Source of the DNA: Gerris lacustris | Taxonomy: Eukaryota > Arthropoda > Insecta > Hemiptera > Gerridae | NCBI GenBank assembly: GCA_951217055.1 | Contig: OX578282.1 | Span: 26,565,657 to 26,629,656 of the forward strand | DNA length: 64,000 bases | Direction of reading: 5' to 3' | Shown here: one piece after another, positions 1 to 11,575 of the stretch | Numbering within the stretch: the first letter of the stretch is position 1 | How the letters are laid out: each line of letters begins with the position of its first letter | Made by a program: the position numbers and the translations under genes | Notes under the pieces: model-generated | Seen by the model: the letters and a program-made list of their open reading frames with translations, nothing else | What the model was told of the DNA's origin: nothing | The model's database searches: none

Positions 1-330
1 CAACCTTCTGCGCCTATTTTTTTCTCTTCCACATGCGCACAAACATACATTTATTTACACCAATAGCTTTAAAAGTACTTATCTGATTTGAATGAAACTT
101 TTATAGTTTATCAAAAGTAACTCGTAGATAGCCCCAGATTAATTTGAACCGTCTACGCTCTTTAACTTTTGCTAAATTGATAATTTAATTCGTGTAAAAA
201 ATCTAAACAATTTTGACAGATTAAAAAAAACGGGGGAAACAATTAAACCAATTTGTCAATAATGACTTGTAAAAGCATAAAATCAATAAAGTATGTGGAT
301 AGGATACGAGGAAGCTAAGTGCCACACCAA
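1..330 (-). repeat. Fragment of dispersed repeat family A, cut by window edge
   Basis: Noncoding repeat copy. It shares ordered blocks with the copies at 7950-8340, 21885-22380, 58374-59618 and 63530-63795: a block reading like CACATGCGCACAAACATAC, a block around AAAGTACTTATCTGATT, the word GATAGCCCCAGATTAATTT, and a block near 300-345 with GAAGCTAAGTGCCACAC. The same last block occurs in opposite orientation near 63395-63430. The copy runs off the left edge, so its true end is unknown. No protein is supported. Family type is not recognised; the full-length 58 kb copy is a long foldback. Confidence 0.6.
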
Positions 331-1740
331 TTGGCAGTCTATTTTTAATTGTGTCATAATTTTATGCTATTCATTTAATTCGTCAATAAGTTTTAAACAC
401 TAAATTTGTAAAACGATTTTTTACAAAATGGACAATAGTTTTTATAATGGCTGGTTGTTGAAAAAACTTTATGTTTAAAAACAAACTTATTTATTTATAT
501 ATTTATTACTAAACGTAAAGGAGAAAATAGACAAAGGAGGGGTTTTAATTTAAAACAGTGGTTTAAATTGAAAACCCGTAAAATGTTATGTTACGATTTT
601 TTCTATAATCGCAAAATGAGGTTTCCAGACTTAAAACCTCCTCAACTATAATAAATCAAATAGATTTATATCTTCTACAAGAAACCGAGACCCTTAGGGT
701 GAAAATGGATAAATCTCTGGCGTAAAAAAAATCTTCATTATAGGGATATCTCTCAAGGGAGGTTCTAGCTTTTTTTTGTATATTATTTCTCTTATTTAAA
801 CACCCAAAAGATAAATCCTTGTTTTTAAATTTAAAATAATATCTTCGAGATATTATATCGTCGGGGAAATTTCCTGGCGAGTTATAATTATTACTGAAAA
901 GTAGAACATAAACACGGAGCCGTTAACGATTCACATATTAGAATATTTGCAATATCGAAGGGTATGCACAATCTCAAACGAAAAAGTAGTGCTGAACAGC
1001 GACATCTAGATTTAATATAGTTAAAATGAAATAGTGTCCAATTTTTCTAACTTGTTTCAGCGAGTAGACGTCATGAAACTAAATTAAAACTGTACGATAT
1101 TTTTTAAGAATAAATCAAACTGGTACGATAATGGACCTTGTGAGAAGTGTAGTCTATGTGAAAATAATTTCTTTTGGTATTAATGTTTATGCAATTACTA
1201 CGCTACACATAACAGTCATTTAACACGTTGATAATTATAATTTAGCATTTTTAAGTACGGTGCTGCTCAAGATAAATTAACATTATATCAAACGTTGAAT
1301 TAAAAATACCACAACATTTAACTTCATCATACGTACCTACTACGAGTTTTATAATGAAGACTACTACAATTATATTGTCTACTAAATCTTTAGTCTCTTC
1401 ACGAAGAGTTAATTTTTGGGTCTGTCTTGCATTCGAAATTTGGTTTTCTTACATATTATTCGTTCTTTTCTTCCTCTAATTCGATTTGCTGCTGGAAAAT
1501 GTTTTGCAAGTCGTTTAAGTATTTTTATTACATTGTTCTGAAGAAAGGAAATTTTTTTCTCTTATTTGATTTATCTCCAACCAAAAGGGTTAATTTTTGC
1601 TAATGCTATAATTTATATTACAAGTAAGTATATCAAATCTTTAAACAGAAACATTTTAAGGTTAAATATAACGTCATCCAAACCTCCCCGAAGAAGAAAG
1701 ATTTTAAGTTTACTAAACTAAAAGCGATGAGACATTCCTC
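331..1740. other. AT-rich sequence, no gene seen
   Basis: No reading frame with recognisable protein content, RNA gene or clear repeat was found on either strand. The content is AT-rich with short homopolymers only. Confidence 0.4.
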
Positions 1741-1922
1741 TATAGTTGTCAATCCCCCACATCGACAGAATTCTGAAAGCCATGGTATAGTTGTCAATCC
1801 CCACATCGACAGAATTCTGATAGCCATGGTATAGTTGACAATCCCCACATCGACAGAATTCTGAAAGCCATGGTATAGTTGTCAATCCCCACATCGACAG
1901 AATTCTGAAAGCCCTGGTATAG
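1741..1922. repeat. Minisatellite, about four copies of a 44-45 bp unit
   Basis: The word TATAGTTG recurs at 1741, 1786, 1830 and 1874, and a partial copy starts at 1918. Each unit continues through CATCGACAGAATTCTGA and a CCATGG or CCCTGG. Units differ at a few positions. The open frame crossing it on the minus strand is an artefact of the repeat. Confidence 0.9.
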
Positions 1923-3189
1923 TTGGTAGCTCTGCAACCTACCCCAAAATGAATTATATAATCATTAAGTGCTAGTTGTTAGTCAATATTTCTTAAGAAT
2001 ATGCCTATAATTTAGTGGCTTAAATACAATTAGTATGAGCAACACAGCGAAGTAATACCCCGATAAAAAAAATCATAATTATTTACACGTACTATCCATG
2101 TTCTACATTATGTAATATATTTTCATAATAAAAATCGTTAGAAAAGGGATTTTTTAGCCACATTATTATGCTTCTCCTGTTTTTAAGTTACCTTCTAAAA
2201 TAGCTTGATTGCTTGCTTAGGGTCTACTTATTACCCATATAATAGTAGCTACTTATTACACAGACTTAAACTGCCACAGTAAAGCACTTAAAATTCTCAT
2301 TAAGATTGTGGCAGAGTGCCAAAGGTTTCATTAAGATTTCGAATCACCATTATGTAATAAAAAATAAGTAATAAAAAAGTATTTTACTGCGCCGACTTAA
2401 TTTTTCATATAACTATATGAAACATCAAGTACATATGACAAATAACTCTAATGAATATAGAACATTATTACCATATTTGTTTATAATTATTAATCCCTAT
2501 AATTACCATAAATTAGCTTAATAACATGGTTCCCGTCATAAATGAATTTAGTACTTATAAAAAACTAATGACTGATTATCGTATTGTCATCGTAAAAACA
2601 TAATCTGCCCAAGGTTCAGCTTTCTAGGTAGTGAGGAAGTGTGCCAAATTATATAAATTACAAGATTTGCCATGGACAAACAAAGTAAGCCTCATAAATT
2701 GTAAATGTCTTATCGAAACTATTATAAACGCAAATTATTTTATACTTCGGTTTGGTTTATAAACAAATAACAGCGGGAAGATGGAAACTACTTACTAATA
2801 ACCTTGGTTTAAGCCGATCAAATAGAATTATTAGAGATCAAGTATGCAATCAAGGTCCAATGTTCAGAACAGATTAGACTCTAAATCGAGAGTACCAATG
2901 CCATAAAGCTGAAGCTTATGGATTTTACTGTTCTTGCAATATACCACACTCTGAGCAGTCCCCCAGTAAGTGAAAATGTATAATAGGTATATTATCTTTT
3001 AATTTATTATGCATGTTTGCTAAGCGTGATTACGTTATCTCTTGTAAAGATCTCTTAATGATAAACATATTTTTTCATGACAATAATATAAATATTTTTT
3101 TATACACATATTTCTTTTTATCACAATAAAGTTATTAAAATTTAAAGAAATATAAAATTAATTAGAAAAGTAAATATAAGTAAAAAAAG
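1923..3189. other. AT-rich sequence, no gene seen
   Basis: No supported coding region, RNA or repeat boundary was identified. Frames are short and closed on both strands. Confidence 0.4.
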
Positions 3190-3318
3190 TCGGGTACGGG
3201 GTACCTTGGAACATTTCCTCACTTAGGAGGCCACTAAAGTGGCCTCTCCTGCTGCTTCGTAGCAGGAGGAAGCAGCATTGGGTGTTGTCAGTACTTGGAT
3301 GGGTGACCGCTTTTAAAC
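3190..3318 (+). repeat. 5S rRNA-like fragment behind two hairpins (SINE3-like or 5S pseudogene)
   Basis: Positions 3269-3314 resemble the middle of eukaryotic 5S rRNA. AAGCAGCATTGGG lies at the place of internal-promoter box A, and GTACTTGGATGGGTGACCGC at that of box C. A TTTT run follows at 3311, as at a Pol III terminator. The 5' half of 5S rRNA is absent. It is replaced by two short hairpins: GAGGCCAC/GTGGCCTC (3227-3234 with 3239-3246) and CTCCTGCT/AGCAGGAG (3246-3253 with 3261-3268). 5S-derived SINEs (SINE3) are an established class; whether this is one or a truncated pseudogene cannot be told from one copy. Confidence 0.65.
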
Positions 3319-3360
3319 TAACTGATTTTTTTATTTTCGTTTTTCAAAACAAAATTTATA

Positions 3361-4491
3361 CATTATAGTCCAATATATAGGTAGCCTGAGAGGGGTCCAG
3401 CTTACATTAATTAGGGTGAAAGATTTTTTTTTTAGAATTGTTTTTTATAGTGAGAGGAGCATGAAACCAAGTTTGCGAACTCGAAAGCCCTGGAGTCAAC
3501 TTTTGGTAGGCGAAAAACCTCGAAATGTTGGAACTTTTTTCAGTTTTTTTAATATAACTCATAAACGACATCGAAATCAGAATATTGTATTCTCTCCTAA
3601 ACGAAAGTAGACAAAATTCCCTACAAAATGCATTAGTCAAACCTAATTTTATGTTATCTTAACCTATTTATACAGGACTTTAAAGTTTGACGAAATTTTG
3701 TAAAATGCATGATTTAAAGTTTCAATTTTAGCACGTTCAGTGCTCTCCAGGCGGCAAACTAATGCTTGGAGCGAAAAATGTCCAAGAGTAAAAAATTCTT
3801 ATTTTTTGACATAGAATCCAAATCTAGTCCTTAACATTTGGCTTCCTATTCACTTTTTTTAATTATATAAATTGGACACACTTTTGCTGAACACAAAAAA
3901 AAAATGTTCAGCATATGTTCTGGATGCGCATTTATAGCCATTGTCGAACCCTGAAAACCGCATCTTTCTATCTATCATGGTTCCGGAGATATTTGGCTGT
4001 TCCATATTAGCTGGGACACCCTGCACTGCATATACATTATACATACATAGATACACATATCTTCAACATATAAATATACATTGGGTAATAATAAATATAT
4101 ATAATCGGCACCATAAAAAATAATATAAATGTCAAAAACAATTAGTAAAATCCTGTATTGTACAAAATTTCGTCTAACTTTAAAGTCCTGTATAAATAGA
4201 TTAGGATAACATAAAATTAGGTTTGACTAATGCATTTTGTAGGGAATTTTGTCTACTTTCGTTTTGGAGAGAATACAATATTCTAATTTCGATGTCGTTT
4301 ATGAGTTTCATTAAAAAACTGAAAAAAGTGCCAAACTTTCGAGGTTATTCGCCTACCAAAAGTTGACCCCAGGGCTTTCGAGGTCGCAAACTTGGTTTCA
4401 TGCTCCTCTCACTATACAAATCAATTCTAAAAAAAAATTGTTTACCCTAATTAATGTAAGCTAGAATGTATCTATATATTGGCCTATTATC
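3361..4491. mobile_element. Long-inverted-repeat (foldback) element B, about 1.1 kb
   Basis: The left arm, about 3361-3715, is matched in reverse complement by the right arm, about 4147-4491, with an unmatched middle of about 430 bp. The arm segment AGCTTACATTAATTAGGGT (3399-3417) is repeated exactly in reverse at 4444-4462. Further matched blocks include the stretch around GCATGAAACCAAGTTTGCG and the one around CCTAATTTTATGTTATC. No transposase is encoded; frames in the arms are mirror images of each other. A target-site duplication was not identified. It may be a foldback transposon, a long-TIR MITE or two inverted copies of one repeat. Confidence 0.85.
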
Positions 4492-5712
4492 TTTATTTAT
4501 TTTATTTTATTTATTTAATTATTTTAATTTTGGCGGTATTTTGACAGATGTAAACAAACTTTGAAGTTTAAAAAAGTATCTCACTAAATAATAATTGTGT
4601 TTGCTTATACCTTTTATACTAATTAAAGGAATTTCATCAGGTTTTTTATATTTGTTCCTTATTTCTTACCGGTTCCAACGATATGCTATATGCCAAAAAA
4701 GTATTTATACTTTCAGTATTATAAAACGTCGTAGTTTCAAAATGGCGATCAATATCAAAATAAAATTTGGTGGATTTGTTTGTCATAAAGAGAGGTACAT
4801 TCGTGCCAAATTTCAACTCGATCAGACCAATTTTTCCAGACCAAGTTTTGCTGACTCAGCAAACTGGGTTCAAGGTGGCGGAAAATGTTTATTATCCGTG
4901 CAGCACAACTTCGTGTAAGGACTGATTATTGAACTAAGTTTCAACTCTCTAGCTTAAATACTGTGGAAGTTATGCGTGACACAGACAGATGCACAGACGA
5001 ACGGACAACACAACGGAAAACACCCAAAAACGGATAATTCCGTTGAAATCTCGGCTTCAGATGTTTTTTTGGTGAAAAAACTTTTTCTATATACCTTCAG
5101 AGAAGGCGAGGAAAAGTAAAAAGTAAGATACTTCCTCACTCATAATAACTTAAGATAACGTTTTAGTTATAATGAGCCACGGGTACATTCGATTATTCGA
5201 TATCAACAGGTTTGATATTTAATGTGACTGAATGTGATTTAAAGTTAAGATAAGTAATTTTTAAGCATTCAAAGTGAAATCATAATCTGTTCTTAGTTGT
5301 TTCGTTCCGATTATGATCCGATAACCAAAACTAAATTAAAAATAAGAATAATTGTAAAAATCAACAATAAATACTACTTAGATGGCAGTAAATAAAACGC
5401 TACTTACAAATAGCAATAAAAAAAAATCTTGTTCGCCTACCCCAATCAACATTGACAAGTTGTTTACTATCTCCTTCTTTACCTCCATGTTCTGATGAAT
5501 CTGCTTTATAACTCTCAAATTACCTCCTAGTATGGACGCTTAGATAATGAAATATAGTAAATTCGATATGATTTTGAATGTAATTACGATATAAAATAGT
5601 GTGCCAATTTTGTGGTCACAGCTTCTTTGCGTCCAAATATACTAGTTGAAGGATCTCATGAGATTTATATCTTCTTTTCCCAGTTCCTTTTCCACTGTTG
5701 TCTTTATTCAAT
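4492..5712. other. Noncoding sequence with probable old repeat
   Basis: A 107-codon open frame at 4595-4918 has no recognisable domain, and its composition is that of translated AT-rich DNA. The block 4735-5000 (motifs AAAATGGCG and GACACAGACAGATGCACAGACG) resembles the style of the repeats near 55-56.7 kb, so it is probably transposon debris. No host gene is supported. Confidence 0.35.
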
Positions 5713-7955
5713 ACTAGCTGGGTACCCGTGCTTCGCTACGGAGTGTTATTATAATTAGATAAGTTTATAAACAACCATAATGAAACATATAAATTATTTT
5801 ACTATGCAAGAATATCTAGATTCTGTCTCTCCCACCTATTTCTATACCCCCTCCTCTCCTCTTTGATAAGCTAATTACAAATATCCTAAATCCCCCCCCC
5901 CTAAATTAAAATATGACTAAACTGTACATAAAAACTATTACTGTACTCTTAAAGAGCTTTTGCATCATGAAGGGTATTCATTACATTGACCCCGTATTCA
6001 TTACTTGTACCATACCTCTGTGTACCAAACTTAAATTTCGAAAATTCATGTAGGCTGTAATTTTCCCCTTGCTTTGAAGGACAAGTGAGCAAATTTTTAT
6101 TGACATCGAACTAAAACTGTAGATTTGTATAAAGAAGATACTCACACGTTGATTTTTATATATATAGCTATAAATTTCCATTTTACCCCCTCCTAAATAA
6201 AATTGTACATAACAACAATTACTTTTCTCTTAAAGTGCTTTTCAACGATATGCATCATATGAAGGGAATACATTACTTTGACACTTTTACACCGTACCCC
6301 TTTGTACCAAAATTTAAATTACGAAAATTCATGTAGACAGTGACCTCCCCCTTGCTTTGAAGGGAAAGTGAGTAAATATTCATCAAATTGGGATAAAACT
6401 GTAGATTTGTATAAAAGACATACCCTCATACAGACACTCTTCTTTTTATATAAGATAAAGCTATATTTTTCCATTTTACCCCCTCCTAAATGAAAACACA
6501 TATGACAAAACTGTACATAACAACAATTAATGTAATCTTAAAGAGCTTTTCAACGATATCCATCATAAAGGGTATTCAGTCCTTTGACTCCGTATTCATT
6601 ATTGTACCCTGTTTCCTGTGTACCAAAATTTAAATTTAGAAAATTCATGTAGACACTGATTTTTTCTTCCTTTGAAGGTCAAGTGTGCATTTTTTGATCG
6701 AGATCGGACTAAAACTATGGATTTGTATAAAGAACATACACACATACGTTGACTTTTAGATATATTTTTCCATTTACCCCCTAAATGCACGTAAAAACAA
6801 TTATTGTACTCTTAAAGAGCTTTTCAACACTATGCATCATGAAGGGATTTCAACTTTGACATTTGTTCCCCGTACCCCTGTGTACCATAACTTAAATTTC
6901 GAACATTCATGTAGACAGAGATCTTCCCCTTGCTTTGAAGGTCAAGTGAGCAAATTTTTATCGAGATCGAATTAAAATTGTTGATTTGTATAAAGAACAT
7001 AAACACACTCACACATACGTTGACTTTTATAGATATAGATATACATTTCCATTTTACCCCCCTCCTAAATAAAAATATGACAAAAACGTACTTAACAACA
7101 ATTACTGTACTCTTAAAAAGCTTTTCAACGATATGCATCATGAAGGGTATCCATTACTTTGACATTTGTACCCCGTACTTCTGTGTACCAAAATTTTAAT
7201 TTCGGAAAATGATGTAGGCAGTGACCTTCACCTTGTTTGGAAGAAAAAGAGTGTAAATATTCATCAAATTGGGATAAAACTGTAGATTTGTATAAAAGAC
7301 ATTCTCTTATATAGATACTCTTCTTTCTATATATAGATATAGTTATATTTTCCATTTTACCCCCCTCCTAAATGAAAATATGACAAAACTATACATAACA
7401 ACCATTACTGTACCCTTAAAGAGCATTTCAACGATATGCATCACGAAGGGTATTCATTATTTTGATCCCGTATTCATTACTTGTACCCCGTACCCCTGTG
7501 TACCAAAATTGAAATTTCGAAAATTCATGTAGACCTTGATTTTCCCCTTGCTTTGAAGGTCAAGTGTGCAAATTTTCATCGAGATCGGACTAAAACTGTA
7601 GATTTTTATAAAGAACAAATAAGATATAGCTATATTTTTCTATTTTACCCCCTCCTAAATGAAAATATGACAAAAGTGTACATAACAACAATTACTGTAC
7701 CCTTAAAGAGCTTTTCAACGATATGCATCATGAAGGGTATTCATTACTTTGACCCCGTATTTATTACTTGTACCCCGTACCCCTGTGTACCAAAATTGAA
7801 ATTTTGAAAATTCATGTAGACCTTGATTGTTTCCTTGCTTTGAAGGTCAAGTGTGCAAATTTTCATCGAGATCGGACTAAAACTGTAGATTTGTATAAAG
7901 AACAAACACACACACACACACACATACGTTGACTTTTATAGATATAGATTAAATG
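5713..7955 (+). repeat. Seven-fold tandem array of about 276-306 bp units with a distinct head
   Basis: A head (5713-5925) begins with ACTAGCTGGGTACCCGTGCT followed by TCGCTACGG. It is followed by seven units starting near 5926, 6207, 6512, 6788, 7087, 7393 and 7678. Each unit carries, in order, CATAACAACAATTACTGTA, AAAGAGCTTTTCAACGATA, a GTACCCCTGTGTACCAAA block, CTTGCTTTGAAGG, an AAAACTGTAGATTTGTATA block and a TTTTACCCCCTCCTAAAT end. Spacings are 281, 305, 276, 299, 306 and 285 bp. The array ends in GTTGACTTTTATAGATATAG. The CTTCGCTACGG head and TTTTATA-type tail resemble 3' portions of non-LTR-derived repeats common in insects, which is inference. Open frames within are not genes. Confidence 0.85.
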
Positions 7956-8340
7956 TGGGCCGGTTGAAATAATGTGGAACCACCTGTGGGCTACGTTCAA
8001 CAAACCATCCCAATTTCTTTAAAATCAGATGAGTGCTTTTTAAAATATAGGGGTAAATAAATGTATGTTTGTGTGCATGTGGAAGAGAAACAAAAGAGAC
8101 CACTATTAACAATGGGCTAATTATGACTTTAAAATTTAATTGAAATTAGACCAGTTATTTTTAAGATATAGTGGTCCGCAAAAATATTGACAGTCAAAGA
8201 GAATCGAGAACAAAAATGTTTTCTTGTGTCTGTAACAGATTTCTGTCAAGGAATCTTTCAAATCGGAAACAAAAAAAATTTCATCCGTTTGAATGGCCAC
8301 AATACTTCCATTACTGTCAATTATCATCTTAAGGTTTTTT
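7950..8340 (+). repeat. Repeat family A, partial copy
   Basis: This copy matches the other family A copies in the order: AACAAACCATCCCAATTT, AATCAGATGAGTGCTTTT, GTGTGCATGTGGAAGAG, AACAATGGGCTAATTATGA, and a diverged end around ACAGATTTCTGTCAAGG. It directly abuts the tail of the 5.7-7.95 kb array. No coding content. Confidence 0.6.
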
Positions 8341-9384
8341 AATGAAATTAAGAAAACAACGAAATCTGTTTGTTTTTAATAATTCTTGGTATGATGTAAT
8401 ATTGGTCGATTATAATATGTTTAAGAGGATGAGATATTATTACCTCTAACTCGTCTAGTCCTTGAATATTACAGATACAAATTCAGACATAAACCAAAAA
8501 CCGGATACACGTTTCCTGTAATCATCTTTCCCCTTTGAGTAAATGTCGAAACTCTATCGAAAGCAGGCTCTTGTGCCCGTGATTTTTATGCACATTCCAC
8601 ATGGAGAGAATTTAAAAAAAAAAAAATCCTTTTGAAGAAGTCTACCGATGTTCTAATTTATGAAAAATAAGAAACAAACTTCTTAAGTAAGTATCTTTGA
8701 GACTTAAAAGCAACAATTTTTACAGTAGTAAATTAAATATTCATGAACAAGACAACTTATTTTATGATAGTGTCACGCGACAATACTTTGTAAAAGGAAA
8801 TCAATGGAGAAATATATTAATTAAATCTAATAATAGTATACTCTTATATCTTTTGTTTTTAAATAAAAGCACTACCGATTTGTAACAATAACATAATATA
8901 AACTCGCAATTAAGGTTGCATGACTACATTAAGAACTAACTGTAATGAAATATACTAATTATTATTTTTTTATACTGATAATATCAGCAGGTATTTACTT
9001 TGTTATCGATCAAATTGATTTATCTACGACGTTATAAAGACATTAACTATAATTGCTAATAACAACACACTATTAATTTAACGATAGCAAGGAAATTACA
9101 TTATTGATTACGTATATCGCATGAATAATTAACAGTTTAATCATACTTATTGCATTTCCTCTTCGGAAACCAGTAATCATTCCGTGTCGTTTGTTATTTG
9201 TTTACTGTAAAAGTCGTGATGGGTTAAAGACCTTATCAGAATTACAGTAAATAGTGTAATCAACTTAAGGTTTTTTTAATAAATTATTTTATAACATAAA
9301 AAAAAGTTGTTACAAATGTCATGTACGTAGTACATATTCAGGGAAATTATTAGGATATCGGCATATTTTCATGGTGGAATTATA
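8341..9384. other. AT-rich sequence, no gene seen
   Basis: Nothing beyond short open frames of AT-rich composition was found; no repeat boundary is clear. Confidence 0.4.
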
Positions 9385-9535
9385 AAAGACTAGCATGGGC
9401 CCAGCATTTCGCACGGAGTTTATGCTAGGAATCAGTGGCTGTATCATAGTGCTAATATATTGGATTAAATGAAGGCCACATCATGAAATAAATTTATTTT
9501 ATTAGTTTTATAATAGAGATAATGGCACCACGTGT
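9385..9535 (+). repeat. Dispersed repeat family E (AATCAGTGGCTGTA type), copy 1
   Basis: This copy shares ATGCTAGGAATCAGTGGCTG, a GTGCTAATATATT block, AGGCC and CATGAAATAAATTT with the copy at 43725-43865. It shares the AATCAGTGGCTGTA core with copies at about 41965-42110 and 42960-43060. Upstream is a CCCAGCATTTCGCACGG motif, comparable to CCCCGCGCTATGCTCGGGG at the 42 kb copy. Class unknown, possibly a SINE or the 3' end of a non-LTR element. Confidence 0.55.
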
Positions 9536-9556
9536 TGTCCTTAAGGACAACAACAA

Positions 9557-9946
9557 AAGCTTACTTTTGCAATATTTCGACCCCTCCTTAGGTCATTCTC
9601 AAGCTTGAATCAAAATTTATTTAGATATTAGATTTTACAAACTATAAATATTCTCTGGACAAAACATTAACAACATTTTAAGGGTAATGATTACTATTAA
9701 TTTTAACATGTAAAAAGTTTTGATACACTTTTTGATCATTAAATCTTTCAGTTCCCAGATTTCATTTTTATACCTGTAATTGTTGACAATAATTTTTGTA
9801 ATACATTGTTTTAATTGATACTTTAAACTTTTCTCTTCATGCGAAAAAATAAGGAATAAAGGTCTATTAAGGAAATAAATTTTGATTCCAGCTTGAGAAT
9901 GGCCCAAGGAGAGGTCGAAATATTGCAAAAGTGAGCTTTTTTATTT
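9557..9946. repeat. Inverted-repeat unit, arms about 70 bp
   Basis: Left arm 9557-9628 contains CTTTTGCAATATTTCGACCC and CATTCTCAAGCTTGAATC. It is matched in reverse near 9876-9946, which contains GATTCCAGCTTGAGAATGG and GGTCGAAATATTGCAAAAG. The 97-codon minus-strand frame between them is low-complexity and not a recognisable protein. The TTGAGAATGG...CGAAATATTGCAA wording resembles the ends of Penelope-like elements. Confidence 0.65.
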
Positions 9947-9979
9947 CCTTAATAGACCCAACTACTGCAGAATAAAATG

Positions 9980-10036
9980 TTACCTTAATAAATGTCGGTA
10001 GTTTAAGAAAAGATTAGGGGATATATCCCCTAATCT
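9980..10036. repeat. 26-bp perfect palindrome beside a shared 21-mer
   Basis: Positions 10011-10036 form a perfect palindrome: AGATTAGGGGATA joined to its reverse complement TATCCCCTAATCT. Just upstream, ACCTTAATAAATGTCGGTAG also occurs at about 44483, where a different sequence follows. This suggests both sites hold the edge of the same unclassified repeat. Confidence 0.7.
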
Positions 10037-10117
10037 AAACATTCTACTGCTGACACTGTACTGAATTAAAGGAAAGTCGAGATTCCGAAGTGTGTTTATG
10101 TGAAATAATACAAATTT

Positions 10118-10335
10118 TATTATTCAACTATCATTACTTTGACCCCGTATTCATTACTTGTACCCCGTACCCCTGTGTACCAAAATTTAAATTTCGAAAA
10201 TTCATGTAGACCTTGATTTTTTCCTTGCTTTGAAGGTCAAGTGTGCAAATTTTCATCAAAATCGGGCTAAAACTGTAGATTTATATAAAGAACAAACACA
10301 CACACACATATACGTTGACTTTTATATAATATAGA
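10118..10335 (+). repeat. Single dispersed copy of the 5.9-7.95 kb array unit
   Basis: This copy holds the second part of a unit: TTTGACCCCGTATTCATTAC, the GTACCCCTGTGTACCAAA block, CCTTGCTTTGAAGG, AAAACTGTAGATTTATATA and the terminal GTTGACTTTTATATAATATAG. It is truncated at the left. It shows the array unit also exists as an independent dispersed element with the same right end. Confidence 0.8.
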
Positions 10336-10719
10336 TATTGTATATATTTTCTTTAAACTTATTTTGAACAATATATCACCTTTGTATACTGTTCGACATA
10401 ATCACTTGTATGGTGGCATTTTGTAAATTGATACCATCTTGTATCTAGATGGCTGGTAAAGCTGTTTCTTAGCAAGTGCCTAGGGGTAAGGGGAACCTCC
10501 ATGCAAAATGTCTGCACAGGTGCAACACGACAGACATACGTAACTAATTATGTTCACCTAATCAAGCATCAAGTTTCTTTGTGTATGAGTGTGCCTACTT
10601 TAAACTGACTTAGTATCACTATAATTATTATAGCTACTCCTACTTATCAGTGACTAAACACTTAGTGTGTTGCAGAGAGAGTTGGCAATTAAAAGTATGA
10701 TTAGGGAATATTCCTTACT

Positions 10720-11575
10720 AGTCCAGTGCAATTAGACAAAAAAAGGCTCAACTTCGGAAAAATTAGGGGAAAGCTGAATTTTGGCATGAACCTTGATATT
10801 GCGGTTCTAAACAAAATGTCAAAAGTCCCCATTGATCCGAGTGCCGCTAAAAGAACTATACGCTGGCGCTGAGTCAAAGGTCATCAAAATCAGTGTTTTG
10901 TGAATATCTCATTAACGGTCCGTTTACTGAAAAAATACAAGTAAATAAATTTGTAGCTCAGAACATTTCCTACAAAAAAGATCTTATGACTTTTATTCGT
11001 AGGTGTAACGGTTTTGGAGATAACTTCAATTTACCTTCTTATTTATCATGAAACGTGCACTCCTTTCCACACCACCTTAGAGGTAAAGTGCAAGGTAAAA
11101 GAATGCCGAGGGTGATGTGTGAAATTTGAAACACTGGCGCAACTTTTTGAACCTAGCACAGAAAAAAAATATGCACTAGTTAAAAATTAAATATGCGCAT
11201 GCGCAATTCGCAAAAATGTGGTAAACTCAAAATTTTATATTTTTTATTAATTTTCGAGTGGGGTATCAAATGAAAGCTGCTAAAGAGTAGGATACAAATA
11301 TATATATATGCTTCTTTGAATTATGCATTCTTTGTTGGTTTAATAAGTTACAATATACCCCAAAAAAATCCCCTCCCCCCCAACCACTATATAACGGCTG
11401 GTCCTAACATTTTGAAAAAATTCACAACTCAACTCTGAAATTTGAAACATTTTTGAACAAATTTGAAACAACTCTGTAAATTGAATTAACTCCAAAACCT
11501 ACGAATAAAAATCATAAGATCTTTTTTGTAGGGAATGTTCTAAGCTACAAATTTAATTACTTGTATTTTTTTTTT
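10720..11575. mobile_element. Foldback element C with arms of about 110 bp
   Basis: Positions 10925-11042 (ATACAAGTAAATAAATTTGT, ACAAAAAAGATCTTATGAC, TTTTATTCGTAGGT) recur in reverse complement at 11462-11572. The middle contains a block near 11215-11330 (GTGGGGTATCAAATGAAAG) related to the repeat units at 21.3-21.8 and 55-56.6 kb. No transposase is visible. The outer boundary at the left is uncertain. Confidence 0.75.

Noticed and set aside
1741..1922. CRISPR-like appearance of spaced repeats
   Set aside because: Units are contiguous 44-45-bp tandem repeats without unique spacers, in a eukaryotic context; also true of the 26-, 52- and 111-bp arrays.
4595..4918. 107-codon plus-strand frame
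   Set aside because: AT-rich composition, no domain; its second half lies in transposon-like text with AAAATGGCG motifs.
5981..7807. Several open frames of 60-108 codons on both strands
   Set aside because: All lie within the tandem array units and repeat one another's translation.
9635..9928. 97-codon minus-strand frame
   Set aside because: Lies between and partly in inverted-repeat arms; lysine/isoleucine/leucine-rich translation of AT-rich DNA without a domain.
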